A stretch of 64,000 nucleotides of DNA from Coprinellus micaceus (lineage: Eukaryota > Basidiomycota > Agaricomycetes > Agaricales > Psathyrellaceae). Each line of letters opens with the position of its first letter. Within the stretch, counting starts at the first letter, position 1. The position numbers and the translations under genes were made by a program. This document shows positions 41,178 through 52,674 of this stretch, piece by piece. A model generated the notes under the pieces. The model was not told the DNA's origin. It saw only the letters and a list, made by a program, of their open reading frames with translations, and did not search any database. The stretch is taken from NCBI GenBank assembly GCA_951394405.1, contig OX596346.1, forward strand, positions 310,001-374,000, given 5' to 3'.

Positions 41178-42900
41178 CTCGTCGGCATTCGATAGACGGG
41201 CGCTTAGAACTTGGGTGCACCGGAGGCCGCGGGTTGAAAGCATTCCAGGCCACAGTGAGGTACATCGGGAAGGGAGAGTTAGCGAAGGTCCGTACGGTCG
41301 TCATGGAAGCCTAAGAATGGGATAAACAACTGCTAAAGCTCGGGCAAAGGAATAAAACGAAAGGGAATGTCAAGGTGGAGGGATATGAAAAGAAAATATG
41401 GGCGGGGAGTAGTAAGTACACGGCGAGGTGAAATCAAGACATTCGTGTTTGAGGGTCCGAATGTGCGTGAAATACGCCCGAAAAGAGGAGTCGAATGAAC
41501 GAACGAACGCGGACTATGAACGAGCGCAGATAAGGAGGGACGGCGCCGCAGGCCAAAAGGACGAATCGGAATAGGGCAGGAGAGTAGCAATGGCAGCCAG
41601 AGAAGGGCGGTTCGAACGACGTGCGAGGGCAGACAGGGGACAGAGTCCCAGAATAGCGACGTGAGAGTAGAATATGGAAAAATGAGCCGACACAGCTGAG
41701 AATTAGGGACGAGATGGCTTCAAAGGAGCGCACGATGGAAGGTGTACGCTGGAACGTGCATGTATAACTGGTAATCAGCACACGGAACGCGAAGGGCGTC
41801 ACTGACGCGGAATAAACGTCGAGGAAATGGGTGAAAAGGAATCGAAAGAGGGAAGTCAGAGTCATCGAGCGAGTTCGACGAAAGTCAAAATAGGAGAATA
41901 GAAGAAACTAAGAACTCACGTTCGACTACTGGAGGTAGAAGACTTGCTCGCAAACGTCGATGCCGATGATAGAGGCGAAGTCGTGTGCGTCGCCCCATTG
42001 TCATCGTCGAAGAGGCAGCGGAGAGGGGGCGGGCGGTGTTGAGATGCGAGGATGACGCAGCCCGAGGGGATCGATAAAAGCATATTAGATATCAATCTCA
42101 CAGCGAGTGTGACAATAGCGTACCTCCTCCATTGAACTTGTTCGACGCAGCTCAAGGGCTACCCTTTCCTTGGTGGTGTAGGCCTTCGCGTAGGCTCAAT
42201 CAGCCGCGTTGACGTACGTCTGGCGGCGGATGGTGTGCCGGAGTGCCGCGACCCGCTTGCTGACGCAGTGCTTGGGAGCGTCGTAGGGGCAAAGGATGAT
42301 GGGAGGCTGCTCGAGACGCTGTTTGCTTGGGTGTGGTAGACGTTGGGTGAGGGTTGCGGAATGTCGTTAGCCGTGTATTGAGGGGACAGACGTGGAAAGA
42401 TGAGAGCCGAGGAGAACAGTGCAAGGAATGGGAACGGGTTGCATAGTGCCTCCATTTCTCCCACCAGGACTTTCCGTGGTCGACGTTGCCTGCGAGGCGC
42501 TGGCCACAGCCAAGGGCTAAGGCGGGGTCGGGGAGATACGATAGCGGGTGATGGATTCACCCGGTGGGGCGAGTCACACTGCTCTGATTGCGTAGTGGTA
42601 GGTGTAGGGCAGGAGGGCGAGTGTGGGTAGAGACGAGGGCCCGGCTGAAAGCAGGAAGTGACTCGGATTAGACATCGATCTCCCGTCAGCCAAGATGCAC
42701 TACTCACTACTTCCGTTGAACTTCAACACCGCCGAAAGGGCAATCCTCCCTTTGGGGGTGCTAGCCTTTGCGAACCCCGTCTCAGGCACCCCAAGGCCGT
42801 TCAGGCGGGTTGGCGGAAGGGAGCTACTCCCGAGCACGCTTGGCCTGAGTGTGACGGATGTTGCCTGTGGGCTATGGTGTATGGCCGGGTGTCTGTGGGG
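41178..42900 (-). pseudogene. Fe/Mn superoxide dismutase-like pseudogene, copy S4, chimeric with a second partial copy
   Basis: Two overlapping N-terminal halves are present. The upstream one has FAKASTPKGRIALSAVLKFNGS (42715-42800) and, after a CGCAG acceptor near 42500, a NVDHGKSWWEKW-like exon equal to NHSLFWKNL. The downstream one has RQTYVNAAD, YAKAYTTKERVALE and a shifted KFNGG end (42150-42240). The 3' part is single: SIIGIDVCEQVFYLQ with a stop after LQ (41930-42000), a long intron (about 41300-41920), and YLTVAWNAF (41230-41290). Frames are broken and the WEH ligand box reads CEQ. It looks like an unequal-exchange product between array copies. Confidence 0.7.
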
Positions 42901-43233
42901 GCATCAGGTGTGGATACATGGAAGGGAAGGGTAGGGAGAGGGGTAGGAACACGAAATGACGCACTCCGATTCTCCCAGCCGCCCCCAACACTTCCACCGC
43001 CCATCCCCCATTTCTCCACAATTTCTCGAGCCTCAAAAACCGAGATTACGAAGCCCGAGTGTCAGCCGGTGACCGCTTTGAGCCCGTAAGATCACACCCT
43101 GTATCAAGAAGAGTATAGAGGAGGCAGATAAGGTCGGTTCTTTGGTCACCCTCTCGTGCGGGCGCGAGGGGTAGAGGAAGAAAGGCAGCATACGCGCAGC
43201 GTCATCGGCCAGAGTTCGTGTGAAGATCCTAGC

Positions 43234-43275
43234 TGAGTCACCGATTCCGATAAGATAAGATGGGCGCTTATTTTG
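43234..43275 (-). promoter_or_regulatory. conserved SOD upstream module P4
   Basis: TGAGTCA (43234-43240) and GATAAGATAAGAT (43249-43261), followed by GGGCGCTTATT, the box found in inverted orientation relative to the other modules. Confidence 0.5.
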
Positions 43276-44187
43276 TCACGCCCAAACGCCGCTTCCCTCT
43301 GCGCGGAGTATCGCTTCGGGTGAAGGTCACAGAAATCAATATAAGGCTCAATGTAGCGTACCCTATGTGAAATACTCCAAAATTGCCATTCTCTGGTCCT
43401 GGGACCTTCAAACGGGTGAAAACCGTCCGATGCATCCATGATATTCCCCCTGACCAGCCACGATGGTGACACATCAGGAGGGTATGACAACCTGACATTT
43501 CAAATGCTCAACATTCATTTGAGACGATATGCGGTGTCCGTAGCCGGATATGAGCGCGCGCCCCAAACACTGATTCAACCCAGCGAGCGAAAGACAGAAC
43601 GGAATAATTGCCCAGTGAGGCTCTCGAGTGCATACTCGAACCTGGGAAGTACTCTGACTGTTACGTCTCCCAATTACCACCTCAGGATAACAGAGGAGAC
43701 GAATTGAAACGGAAGTGTACCTTATCGATCTCTCATATTACTCAGATGTGGTCGGAATAACTAGGTAGTCACCCGTATTGAGTCCTGCATCTCGGAGACA
43801 AACCCCAGTACGGACGAGGACAGGGTCGACTGAGGGCGTAACCCTCGACCTATCCCCTTACTTGATGGGTCGACATCTACCCTTTTTATTGCACTCTGTA
43901 TTCCCAGAGCAGCACAGAAATGGGACCTATGCGGTGACATTCTTGGGATGTTAGTCGCTTCAACGGGTGTTCCGGGCAATCACACAATGAGAAGGCAGGA
44001 AGTCATACATACAGGGACAAAGCTTATAAATAGGCGTAAGGCATTCGGGATTCCAAGGTCCGGGAAAGAAAGCAGAATGGAAAGAGAAGGTCGGAAATCC
44101 AGCCGTTCCTCAACGGGTTGCGTTTCCAGCAATCGGGCTTTCGATGAGAGGTCACTTTCCGTTGAGGGCTCGAAGGAACTCGCCAGA
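43276..44187. other. intergenic between module P4 and D3
   Basis: About 0.9 kb without a supported gene. Small ORFs on both strands lack conservation in the corresponding intervals at 6776-7552, 14894-15108 and 58683-58930. Probably D3 3' flank. Confidence 0.45.
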
Positions 44188-46087
44188 TTACGCATTGTTA
44201 CTCCCCTCTCCCTCCTTGTTCCCCACAGGCCCGCCCCCCTTACCTCGACGACGAACTCCAGAAGGCTCTGGTGCTGTCTCAAAGGATCTGAGATGGTCTT
44301 CGAGATCATCCTCCGACCCAGGTGATGGATGTGCGAAGAGGAGTTTGGAGGCCACGGGCTCCGAACCCATGTAATCGACCTTACGCAGGTTGATGAGGAG
44401 GCGTTGGGCAAGGATTGGGATGATGACATCGTTCGTCCTGTAGAAGTAGGGTTAGGAAATTACTGGGCAAGCATCGCGCCTGGCGCACACGTTTACAAGT
44501 CTAATGCCCAACCTTAGCTAACAATACGGTCCCCATACAACAACATGGAGGACTCACAGAATTGCCAGGTTGCCATCTATCTCTAAGACCTGCATTAAAT
44601 GTCAATGTACAACCTAATTAAATGGTGTCCACTGCGACATACTGAGATGACTGCAGGCGTCCGGGTGGTGGCGGCGGCCATCCTGATGGCTATTTGTTGC
44701 GTGTTGTCAATCGTCAATGACACGGAACGTACGTGGACACCAGTACAACCAACCTAACAGAGATAGGTAGTGGATACCACCATCGCGACGTATGACCTGG
44801 ACCAAGTGACCGCCCTGACCCTTGTAGCGAATGGCGAGCGTGACGACACCCAACAGAGCTAGGACTGGGCCCCAAAATCAGTCGTCTACCTTCCTTCTCC
44901 AGCAGTGGTGTGTGGAGTAACGCACTGGTAGTTGCTGCAAGGTTCACGTATGCACGAACCTCGCGGCCAATGAAAAGGATCGTCTGCTCCGACCATTGCT
45001 CGCTTGAGGGAACGAAGCATGGGTAGCCCAGTTCAATGTCGAGGGGAGACACAGATTCCGCTTCGCAAAAGCATGCGTGTGAGGCTCGTACCGCCATGAT
45101 TGGCTTCTGTTGATGACTGACCCGGATATTGAATGTATGCTACCAGATTAAGGACCAGGTTGACCAAGGGAATGCCCTGCGTCACACAGAGAGTCAGAGT
45201 GGTGCGGCAGAGAAAAGGGCTCGGATAGGGGCTGACGCACACAGGAAAGAATAACTGTCGCAAGGAGATATAGTAGCTTGACTGAAGAAGGGCGCCGAGA
45301 CATAGCGCCAGTGAAACTATTGTTTGAGGTTCAGGCGCGCCGTGGCGGGAGGGGCGGCTTTAGACTCACAATCGCATGCGAGAACTGTAGTGTCTCGGAC
45401 CGCTGTCCCAAGAATTATCAACGCTCAGTCTCCTGAGACTGGAAATATGTGGGAAAACGCACCCTCGAAGACAATAAGCAGCGCCTTACAAGCCTGTAAA
45501 GTGCGAGTTCAAATGGCTGTGGTATACGGTGCAAAGAATGGTCAGCAGGCTCACGTTTGGGGATATCAAGGCGTAGTTCCTGTAGTCCCCTTGGTAATGA
45601 GAATTAAGCCGTTAGTAGTGGTAGTCCTATCAGGCCATGGGCCATTTCCGACGCACTGGTAAGCTGCAGGCCGATATAAGCCAATAGCCCATATCTGATA
45701 ACCATGTAGAGCATCTTGCCCCGATTCCACTTTTGAGGCAAAATAATGGAAACCTGGTGATTAAAGCGTCGGAAGGTAGGGGCACCGGACTGTATGGTAC
45801 ACCTACCTCTTCTGCTATAGTGGTTAAAACATAATATACCTTCACCAGCCTTGCTTCAGACATTTATAAACCCAGACAGTCATGGTAACCCACATAGAGG
45901 CAATAAAAGGTGACTATTCACAAGTCAGCTTTGACATCCAGCCTGTCCCATTGCTACGCACTAGCAAGGTACTGCGGTCAGTCATTAGCGAGGATCCTAT
46001 GGAACTACAAAGGGAATAAACGCGCACTTCTTGCACTCTCCACATAGCAACTGCGCCTGCGAGGGCTTCAATTTGCTCCGCTGACAT
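44188..46087 (-). pseudogene. DUF6533-like seven-transmembrane protein, copy D3
   Basis: ATG at 46087 (MSAEQIEALAGAVAMWRVQE) with a second in-frame ATG six bases upstream. The exon structure equals D2: VYYVLTTIAEE, VSIILPQKWNRGKMLYMVI, RDYRNYALISPN, ACKALLIVFEG, LELGYPCFVPSSEQW, LALLGVVTLAIRYKGQGG, AIRMAAATTRTPAVIS, VLEIDGNLAIL and LAQRLLINLRKVDYMGS to stop at 44188. Exon 2 is 67 nt instead of 66, which shifts the frame into a TGA. The exon starting TCTCAGGAGAC also meets a TGA. The remaining exons are well kept. Members of this fungal family are predicted membrane proteins with no known ligand. Confidence 0.7.
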
Positions 46088-46180
46088 CGTCATCTTGCTC
46101 TGTGTCAATAGAGGAAGCCAGATATCCTCAGGAAAGGAATGCGGGGTGAGGCAGCGGCGGTCCCTACAAGCTAGAAGCTT

Positions 46181-46190
46181 GCCTTATAAC
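46181..46190 (-). promoter_or_regulatory. TATA-like box of D3
   Basis: GTTATAAGGC on the minus strand about 95 bp before the D3 ATG; the same word lies at 60921-60930 before D4. Confidence 0.5.
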
Positions 46191-46339
46191 ACCCTTCCTA
46201 AGCGCCTGAGGTGCTTCGGGCCTGGATTTCACGAAGGATATGCATCTTCTGAGCTCCAACGGGTGATAATCATCCAGCACTGGTCAGGCGCCCGCCTAAT
46301 TCGCTCAGTGATGGTCAAGTGCAGTAAGCGCCCGCATAG

Positions 46340-47490
46340 GCTAGGTATGGTATCGATACTACGGAGTGGAACTGTTAGGAGGACGACAGCATTCCTAACG
46401 TCCCCGAGAGGGTGGTGGAACCACCCCGTTAGCGCACGCTAGTATGGAGATGTACTCACTTTTGAGGCGATGGGACAACCGGATATGATGCGCGCGGCGC
46501 CTTAGAAGTCCACTTAGGCCCGCAATGTATCACGAAATCGATCTCGAATGTGAATTTGCCCGTCTAACAATTTACATACTCGCACATCTCGTGGACCCGC
46601 CCGGCATAGAGGAATCAAGTCTACAAAGGCCAGACGCAAAGGAAATCCTACTGGGAGGATGATCTCATAAATGCACGGTAGGCCAAGCAGACGAGGCGTT
46701 CACGAAGGGACCCATTGGCCAGACGAGGGCTCGGGGAAACACTGCCTTAGACAACAATCTCCAATATTCTGATCTTCCCGCTTCCATTCTACCCCATTTT
46801 TGAGTCTCAATGGGAATAGAAGACGAGGCCTCTTCTCTCCTCTTCAATTCATACCCGACACGAACTCACAGATCTTCTTGGTAGGTTCCCGCGACCCATG
46901 AAAACTTCAGCTATGTGATGAGATGTCGACTGCGGGGAGGGGCATCCTATTTGACTCGAACGAGATCGGCGTATAAGGCAGATGTATTCAACCCAAGCCC
47001 ATGTTTATCTCGGGGGGTAGGGCGTTCGGCAACACATTCGGGTGACCCGCGCGGGGCGTCGGAGCATTTCGCGGTCCTGGTCGCGTAGCGAAAGATGCAC
47101 CCAACACGATAGGTAGGTAGAACCGCAGGCGATGTAACCCTGGGAAAGGGCAGAGACAAAGCCGCAGGTTGAAGAAGAGCGATGAACCAAAGCGAGTAGT
47201 GGAAAGGTCGAGCCATCCGACTGCGTCGCCTCGATTAACCGAGGAGGAAAACGCGGTCTTCCCATACTTCCACTGAACTGGTTGCCACATCCTCGGCCGT
47301 TCTGACATGAACACCCAAAGGCAATGCGTACCGAACCTCCTCCCCCGACGACTTGAGAAGGTTGGCCCTTTGTCGTGACGCGTACCCAGAACGGGGGGTC
47401 GCCAAGCCCAAGTTGGCCAACGGAGAGCATATCACGACGTAATTCAATTGCCCATCGCACCGATACACTTGGTTCCATTCATCCCGTCCC
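46340..47490 (-). other. segment X, copy X5
   Basis: The longest X reading: GRPRFPPRLIEATQSDG (about 47225-47270), a hydrophobic overlap ARPFHYSLWFIALLQPAAL, IEVFMGRG-like sequence ending at a GTGAGT donor (about 46866), EYWRLLSKAVFPRALV with MGPFVNAS (46680-46790), and GAARIISGCPIASK before GTGAGT (46455-46500). These blocks recur in X1, X2, X4 in the same order. In-frame stops interrupt them. Unknown family. Confidence 0.42.
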
Positions 47491-47579
47491 ACTTCATACT
47501 CCCCCGATTGACTTCACCTCATCCTTTTAACATCAGCTCTCCCTCTGTTGAACACTCATACCTAGCAAAAAACCACTCA

Positions 47580-48960
47580 CCTCGTCAGTGTAAGATCGAC
47601 GGGCTAGAGCTTGAACGCACTAGAGGCTTCGAGGTGATGAGCTTCGGCTTCTTTGGAGTTGATCACATTCCAGGTCATGGTGAGGTACTATCAGGAAGGG
47701 AGGGTTAGCAAAGGTCCGTATGGTCGTCACGGAAGGCAAAGAAATGGAGGAAAGGCCGCTACGGCTCGGGCGAAGGAATAAAACGGAAGGGAACGTCGGG
47801 GTGGAGGGATCTTAAAATAAAATATGAAAGGGGAGTATACGACATGGTGAAAGAGAGAGATTCGTGTTTGAGAGTCCGAACATGCGTGAAATATGCGCAA
47901 ACAGAGGAGTCGAATGAACGAACGAATGCGAGCCACGAACGAGCGTGGATGGGAAAAAGAGGTGGCAGCAGGACGAAAAGGCGAATCAAGATAGGGCCGG
48001 GGAATAAGAAATGGCAGATAGAAGGGCGGCTGGAAAAATGTGCGAGGGTAGATGGGTGACAAAGTGTGCTGGAACCTCGAGGAGAAAGGGTGAGAAGGAA
48101 CCTCGAGGAGAGTCAGAGTAACCGAGCGAGTTCGAAGAAATTCCAGATGGAAAATAGAGGAAGCTGGGAACTCACTTTCGGCTACTGGAGGAAGACGCTC
48201 GCTTCCAGATGTCACTACCGATGATAGAGACGAAGCTGCGGGCGTGGTCCTGGTTCGTGGTTGCGATCTCAAGGCGTGTAATCTGGGTGTTGCATGGAAC
48301 CCATCCAAATCTACACCCCTGAATCCAACGCGTTGCAGCGTTGAACTAGTTGGGTGCCGTGTCAATGTCTGCTTGAGGGCACCTCCAGTTTCCCTCGTTG
48401 GTGGCGGGGGAGGCGAGGTCCTCCTAGAAGAGGTGGGGCGGGCGGGGAAGAACAATGTGGGGGACCAGGGTATAGGCGACGATGACGCAGGGGGGTAAAT
48501 CAAGCAGATTGAACATGAATCTCATGGTGAGTGTGGTAATAACGAGCATACCTCCTCCGTTTAACTTCAACGTAGCTGGAAGGGAGATCCCCGGGGTGTA
48601 GGCCTTCGTGCAGGCCCACAGTTGCTCGGAGAGTGTTGAGATCGGTCTGGCGGCGCATGGCATAGTGGAGAATCATAACCTATGGCTGACGTAGGGCTCG
48701 AGCGCGTCGCATGAAGGGTAAGGGAGGGTGGAAGACCGCTCACGAATTTGCTTGAGTGTGGTAGACCTTGGGCGACGGTTGTGGAATGTTGTTGGCTGTG
48801 AATTGAGGGGACAGGCGTGGAAGGATGGGAGCTGAGGAGAACAGTTCAAGAAATGGGAATAATGCGCAAGGCGCCTCCAGCTCTCCCACCAATACTCTCC
48901 CCGCCCATCCACTACTTCTTCGTCCCGGAAACCATGACTCGCGTACCTGAGCCTCGGCGC
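47580..48960 (-). pseudogene. Fe/Mn superoxide dismutase-like pseudogene, copy S5
   Basis: LPYPSCDALEPYVSHRL (about 48680-48740) matches the LPYxYDALEPYIS start of MnSOD. A later part ends LPATLKLNGG before a GTATGC donor. About 48200-48360 gives GALKQTL, FNAATRWIQG, then RLEIATTNQDHARSF and SIIGSDIW, with the following ligand box degraded (KRASS). A long intron (about 47710-48170) precedes the C-terminal exon near 47580-47690. The hairpin with the first His ligand is missing and at least three frame changes occur. Confidence 0.72.
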
Positions 48961-49130
48961 CTCATACGCTTCCGAGCGACTACACGGTGATCTCCTGCAC
49001 CTTCAATGGCACAGAGAGTACAGGAGACTGCCTCAGAACTTAGTAGTTCGCCCGCTCGTTCGAGGGTAAAAGGAGAGAAGGGGAGCGGCACTCAAAACTT
49101 CATAACTCGGAGTTGCTGAAGCAATCACGC

Positions 49131-49182
49131 TGAGTCATCGCTTCCGATAAGATAAGATGGCCTTGATCCAATAAGCGCCCAA
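49131..49182 (-). promoter_or_regulatory. conserved SOD upstream module P5
   Basis: TGAGTCA (49131-49137), GATAAGATAAGAT (49146-49158), AATAAGCGCCCAAGCGCC (from 49170). Confidence 0.55.
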
Positions 49183-49189
49183 GCGCCGT

Positions 49190-49900
49190 TCACCCCACCA
49201 TAGGGTGTCCGGATAGACGGCGGAGCAGTGGCAATCCCAATACAGTTTCGGGATTCCTCGTCAGTAAGAGGACGCCTGGAATCGACCCGGTTCCCCCCAC
49301 CCAAAGATTCTCCAAATTGGTCCAACTAACCCCTGGGAGCGTCTCGTCGACTCGGGAAGCCCACTCAGACAGCGCTTGTATCAAAGAACCTCGGCTGAGC
49401 GTGACTAGCGCCCGTGTCGATACAACGTTGATACTGCAGATAGCTTTGCGCCGCGAACCTACCTTGCAGACCTTCTGATCCTGAACCTTCGATTCCTTCT
49501 GATTCCGATCCCAGGCATAAGGGTTCTCTTCCACGAGATGTGGTCCACCAAGGGTCCAAGTAACCCGCCACCAGAGATGGCCCCTGGCATGAAGGGTCAT
49601 CTGAATGTTTGAGTGATGGTGTTGAAGAGGCACCGAGTCCGGGATCGAGAAACACAGTAGGCGCGTAGTCGAACGACGCAAGAATCGACGATATGGCTCC
49701 TCCGAGTCTCCATCCTTACAACGCGAACGCGTAGCCTCGTCCGATTGCGCTCTATTTTAAGTTACGCCGACCATCAAGCCCATACATCGAACGAGCAGAC
49801 CACGTCGCAATTCAATTGACATTCGTGCCAATAGTAGGCCCAATACACTTGTCTTCGTTCGATTTCCTATTCCTGCATTCGTACTTCCGCTGTTCATCCT
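49190..49900 (-). other. segment X, copy X6 (shortened)
   Basis: A 163-codon frame is open on the minus strand (49681-49190). Only part resembles other X copies: GVSWTNLENLWVGGTGSIPG compares with TTWFENLSNLMYYGWLS in X7. The upstream DNA near 49660-49740 compares with X7 near 62700 (GAACG-CGCA-GAATCGACG). It ends directly at module P5, so the D gene and part of X are deleted from this unit. Confidence 0.35.
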
Positions 49901-49992
49901 CTTTCTGCGACTTAATCAGTTTCGGCCCCGCCTGGCATTCATCTAGGTCAGAGGAGACTCACCTCATCATTGGATAGAGGCGGGCATTTAGA

Positions 49993-50010
49993 CCCAGTGA
50001 CAACGCGCAC
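49993..50010 (+). repeat. left terminal inverted repeat of the Tnp2 element
   Basis: CCCAGTGACAACGCGCAC, perfect complement of 57487-57504; similarity fades after it. Confidence 0.9.
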
Positions 50011-50410
50011 GATTGAGGCCGGTTGAAGGTGTTTCAAAATGTTACAGGATGATGAATCTCTTGTAACCAACCTCAACCGCCCTGAATGCGATTCTGGGAC
50101 TGGCGTTCCCAGAAAAATGATTGTATCTGGTTGAGGGCGATAGCCTGCATGGTACGCAATGAATCACACCTTTAGCTAGCGATTCGCGTTGATGGCAAGA
50201 GACGACTCTCAGCACGTTAGAATGATTGAAAGTAAATGAATTTGGTAGCCTAATTACGACGGTGAAATGTACAGAATCGTTCTAAATCAGACCTTTTGAT
50301 TCACCACAGTTGAGTGTGGTTCAGAGTGGTTGAATGGAAGGCGGGATTGAGGATACTCGACACCTATGCACCTATGTTTTACGTTCAGCCAGTTTTTCTT
50401 CACGGACGTT
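50011..50410. other. left subterminal region of the Tnp2 element, non-coding
   Basis: Contains repeated GGTTGA/TCAACC words (GGTTGAAGG, CCTCAACCGCC, GGTTGAGGGC, GGTTGAATGG), candidates for transposase binding. No ORF is supported. Confidence 0.45.
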
Positions 50411-50414
50411 TGTC

Positions 50415-52455
50415 CAATGCTAAGTGTATTTCAGTAGACTGAACAGCAAGAAGGCCCAGGCCCAATAGCGCATACACACCTGCTTTGTCTCGAGATCAAG
50501 GGATGCATACGCCGCCTTCACCTCATCCCTTGTTGGGTGTGTCGCCTGTTTGCTCGCATATTCGACACCAAAGAGATTCCTATAGATGTCATAAGCTCGG
50601 TGAAATTCGTGAGTAGACTTAGAGAATGTATTCACCACTGAGCGCAGCTCGTTTTGTCGAACTTGTAGGGAGTTGGCTTCTTCTGGATCTTGCTCTTGGT
50701 CACGGGATGGCGGTCAACGACAACAGAAGAGGCTGCATTTAGCGCAGCGGACGACTCGCCGGAGACAGCAGTAGCATCAGGGGCTGGTATAACGGCCGTC
50801 GTTGACTGAGTTGGGTCGCCAGGCGGGGTGGTGCTGGCCGAGGCAGATGCTCCTACTGGGGGTGTTGGTGTAGCCGTCGTACCTGCACATAAATCACTCG
50901 CAACTCAGGGAGAGATGTTTTAGCTAGGGTGAAAAACTTACCTGGTGCACTACCAGTGACAGTGGCAGGGGCTGGCTTCGCAAAACGAGCACTTTTCAAA
51001 TGGTGAATAAACGACGACAGGTGAGGCGGCCTGGTGAGGTACTCACAGGGGATTTACGAGAGGCAGCTTTGAAGGAATGGAGGCCCCTTGCTTTGCAGGT
51101 TCCTGGAGTACTTCAACCTGGGCAGGGGCAGCACCAGCGGGGTTGCTGGGACCATCAGCCGTTGCTGCCGTTGACGTTGCTGAACTAGACGCCGAATTAT
51201 TGGGCTCCTCTGGAGGCAGGGTAAACGTCTCGAGTGAATCTGCTGTGAGAGCCGTGCTGCACCCCTCGGGATTTTCCTTCTTGGCAGCCTAGGATGAACG
51301 GCGGTGAAAACGATGAGAAGACGTTGATGAGAACGAAGAGGAGGGATGCGTACCATAATGATCTGTTTGGGCGCTTTTGATGGCTTCGCGTCTGTAGGTG
51401 GCTGTTTGCGCTTCGATGGTTCGTCGCCAGGCAAAGGCACCTTGCCACCCACCACCTCCTTCTTGACACGAACTCCTGGCTCCTCTCCATGAGCGCCACG
51501 ATACCAGGCGGAATATAGCATGTTCGCCAACTTCTCGATCTTCCAGTGGCCCCTGCACAGTGCCAGGTAGGGAAATGCACGGTACATTTCCTGGTACACG
51601 TACTTCGTCGCCGTCACCGATACATCCGTCCACAGTTGAACGGCTTCTCCATGTTTCTGTAAGTCAATGAAAACCTTACGCATATAGTTGGTAATAAGGC
51701 GTGCATCAGCTTCGATGACGCTGCCACCCATCTCGTATTCGACGAACGACATGCTCTCTCGCTTCGCCGCAAGATCGGCATTCATTCCTCGATTGACCTT
51801 GGTTTTGCCGTTCATTGAACCTTCACTGTAGGTGCTCGCCTTTGGTTTGTTACTAGACCAATCAACTTCGTTCCAGAAGAGGATCTTGGGGTGGTCATCG
51901 GGGCGGGGTGTTGCCCATACCTCTGGGGACAGGATAAGGCCATTGCCAGCTTGAACCCTTGCAAGAAGGAGTTCATAAGCGTTTCTAGCCGGCTCGAGGT
52001 GAGTGGCCTTAAACTGTTTGAAGGGACACAGATACTCACTTGAGCCCCGTAAACTCAGCATTGAGGCGATCCCGCTCGTTGACCATGTTTACATAGGTTG
52101 GATTGGGTGCATGAACAAGCTGGGCATGCGAAGCGGTTTGGAGGATGCCCACCGGAGTAACCATCGTGGTGGCGAAGGGGCTTGGTGAGGATGTGGCAGA
52201 GTTTGCTGTTGCCAAGCCATGGATTTGGCGGCGGCCCTGCATGGGTGGAGGGATGTTGTCGGCACGTTGGCGAGGAATCGAGGGCGTGAAGAATCCAGGT
52301 GCGTTCATGTTTATATCGTCGCCGCTGAACGAAAAGGAGGAATCCGCCATTGACATGTCACTTGTAGACGAGTCGAACATGCTCCCCATGACAGAGGAAG
52401 AGTTTGAGCCTGAAGAGATGTCGTATATCTGCTGAAGTTGCAGATTATTCGACAT
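50415..52455 (-). CDS. accessory protein of the Tnp2 element, multi-exon
   Basis: Exon 1 52455-52040 (MSNNLQLQQIYDISSG, Ser/Met-rich, then NPTYVNMVNERDRLNAEF). A 55-bp intron follows. Exon 2, 51984-51354, reads KNAYELLLARVQAGNG, HPKILFWNEVDWSS, EYEMGGSVIEADARLITNYM, QLWTDVSVTATKYVYQEMYR and CRGHWKIEKLANMLYSAWYRG, then a basic KKEVVGG...KRKQPP tail. Exon 3 (51288-51047) is Ala/Pro/Ser-rich. Further exons to about 50415 include EEANSLQVRQNELRS and STHEFHRAYDIYRNLFGVEY, whose frame join I did not resolve. The P.I.FW....W...........G......E...G..I......I......W.......A....Y..L......WK......T..Y..W pattern accompanies Tnp2 genes in agaricomycetes. A helper role is inferred. Confidence 0.6.
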
Positions 52456-52674
52456 CTCGAATAAAGAGTGGAGGGGGATCTTCGATGGTGGTGGTTAAGT
52501 TGAAAATTGTGCGTCAGGGAAGTCACGGTATGCCTACCATTCCCTTAACCGCTGTGATTCACTCTGAACCAGTCTCAACAGAGACCCGATCAGAATATTG
52601 GTGTCGTGTTTTGCACGGGCACTCGCCTCTTGCCTTCAACCATCGAACAAGAGCTTTGGCTGCCACCACCGGTC
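52456..52674. promoter_or_regulatory. diverg­ent promoter interval of the Tnp2 element accessory genes
   Basis: About 220 bp between the minus-strand ATG at 52455 and the plus-strand ATG at 52675. The frame before 52675 is open but lacks an ATG. No clear TATA box is visible, so the boundary rests on the two start codons only. Confidence 0.35.

Noticed and set aside
41300..41900. minus-strand ORFs rich in Phe/Ser/Leu, also at 47727-48100 and 63055-63600
   Set aside because: They fall in the long pyrimidine-rich intron between the last SOD exons; similarity among copies is low-complexity intron sequence.
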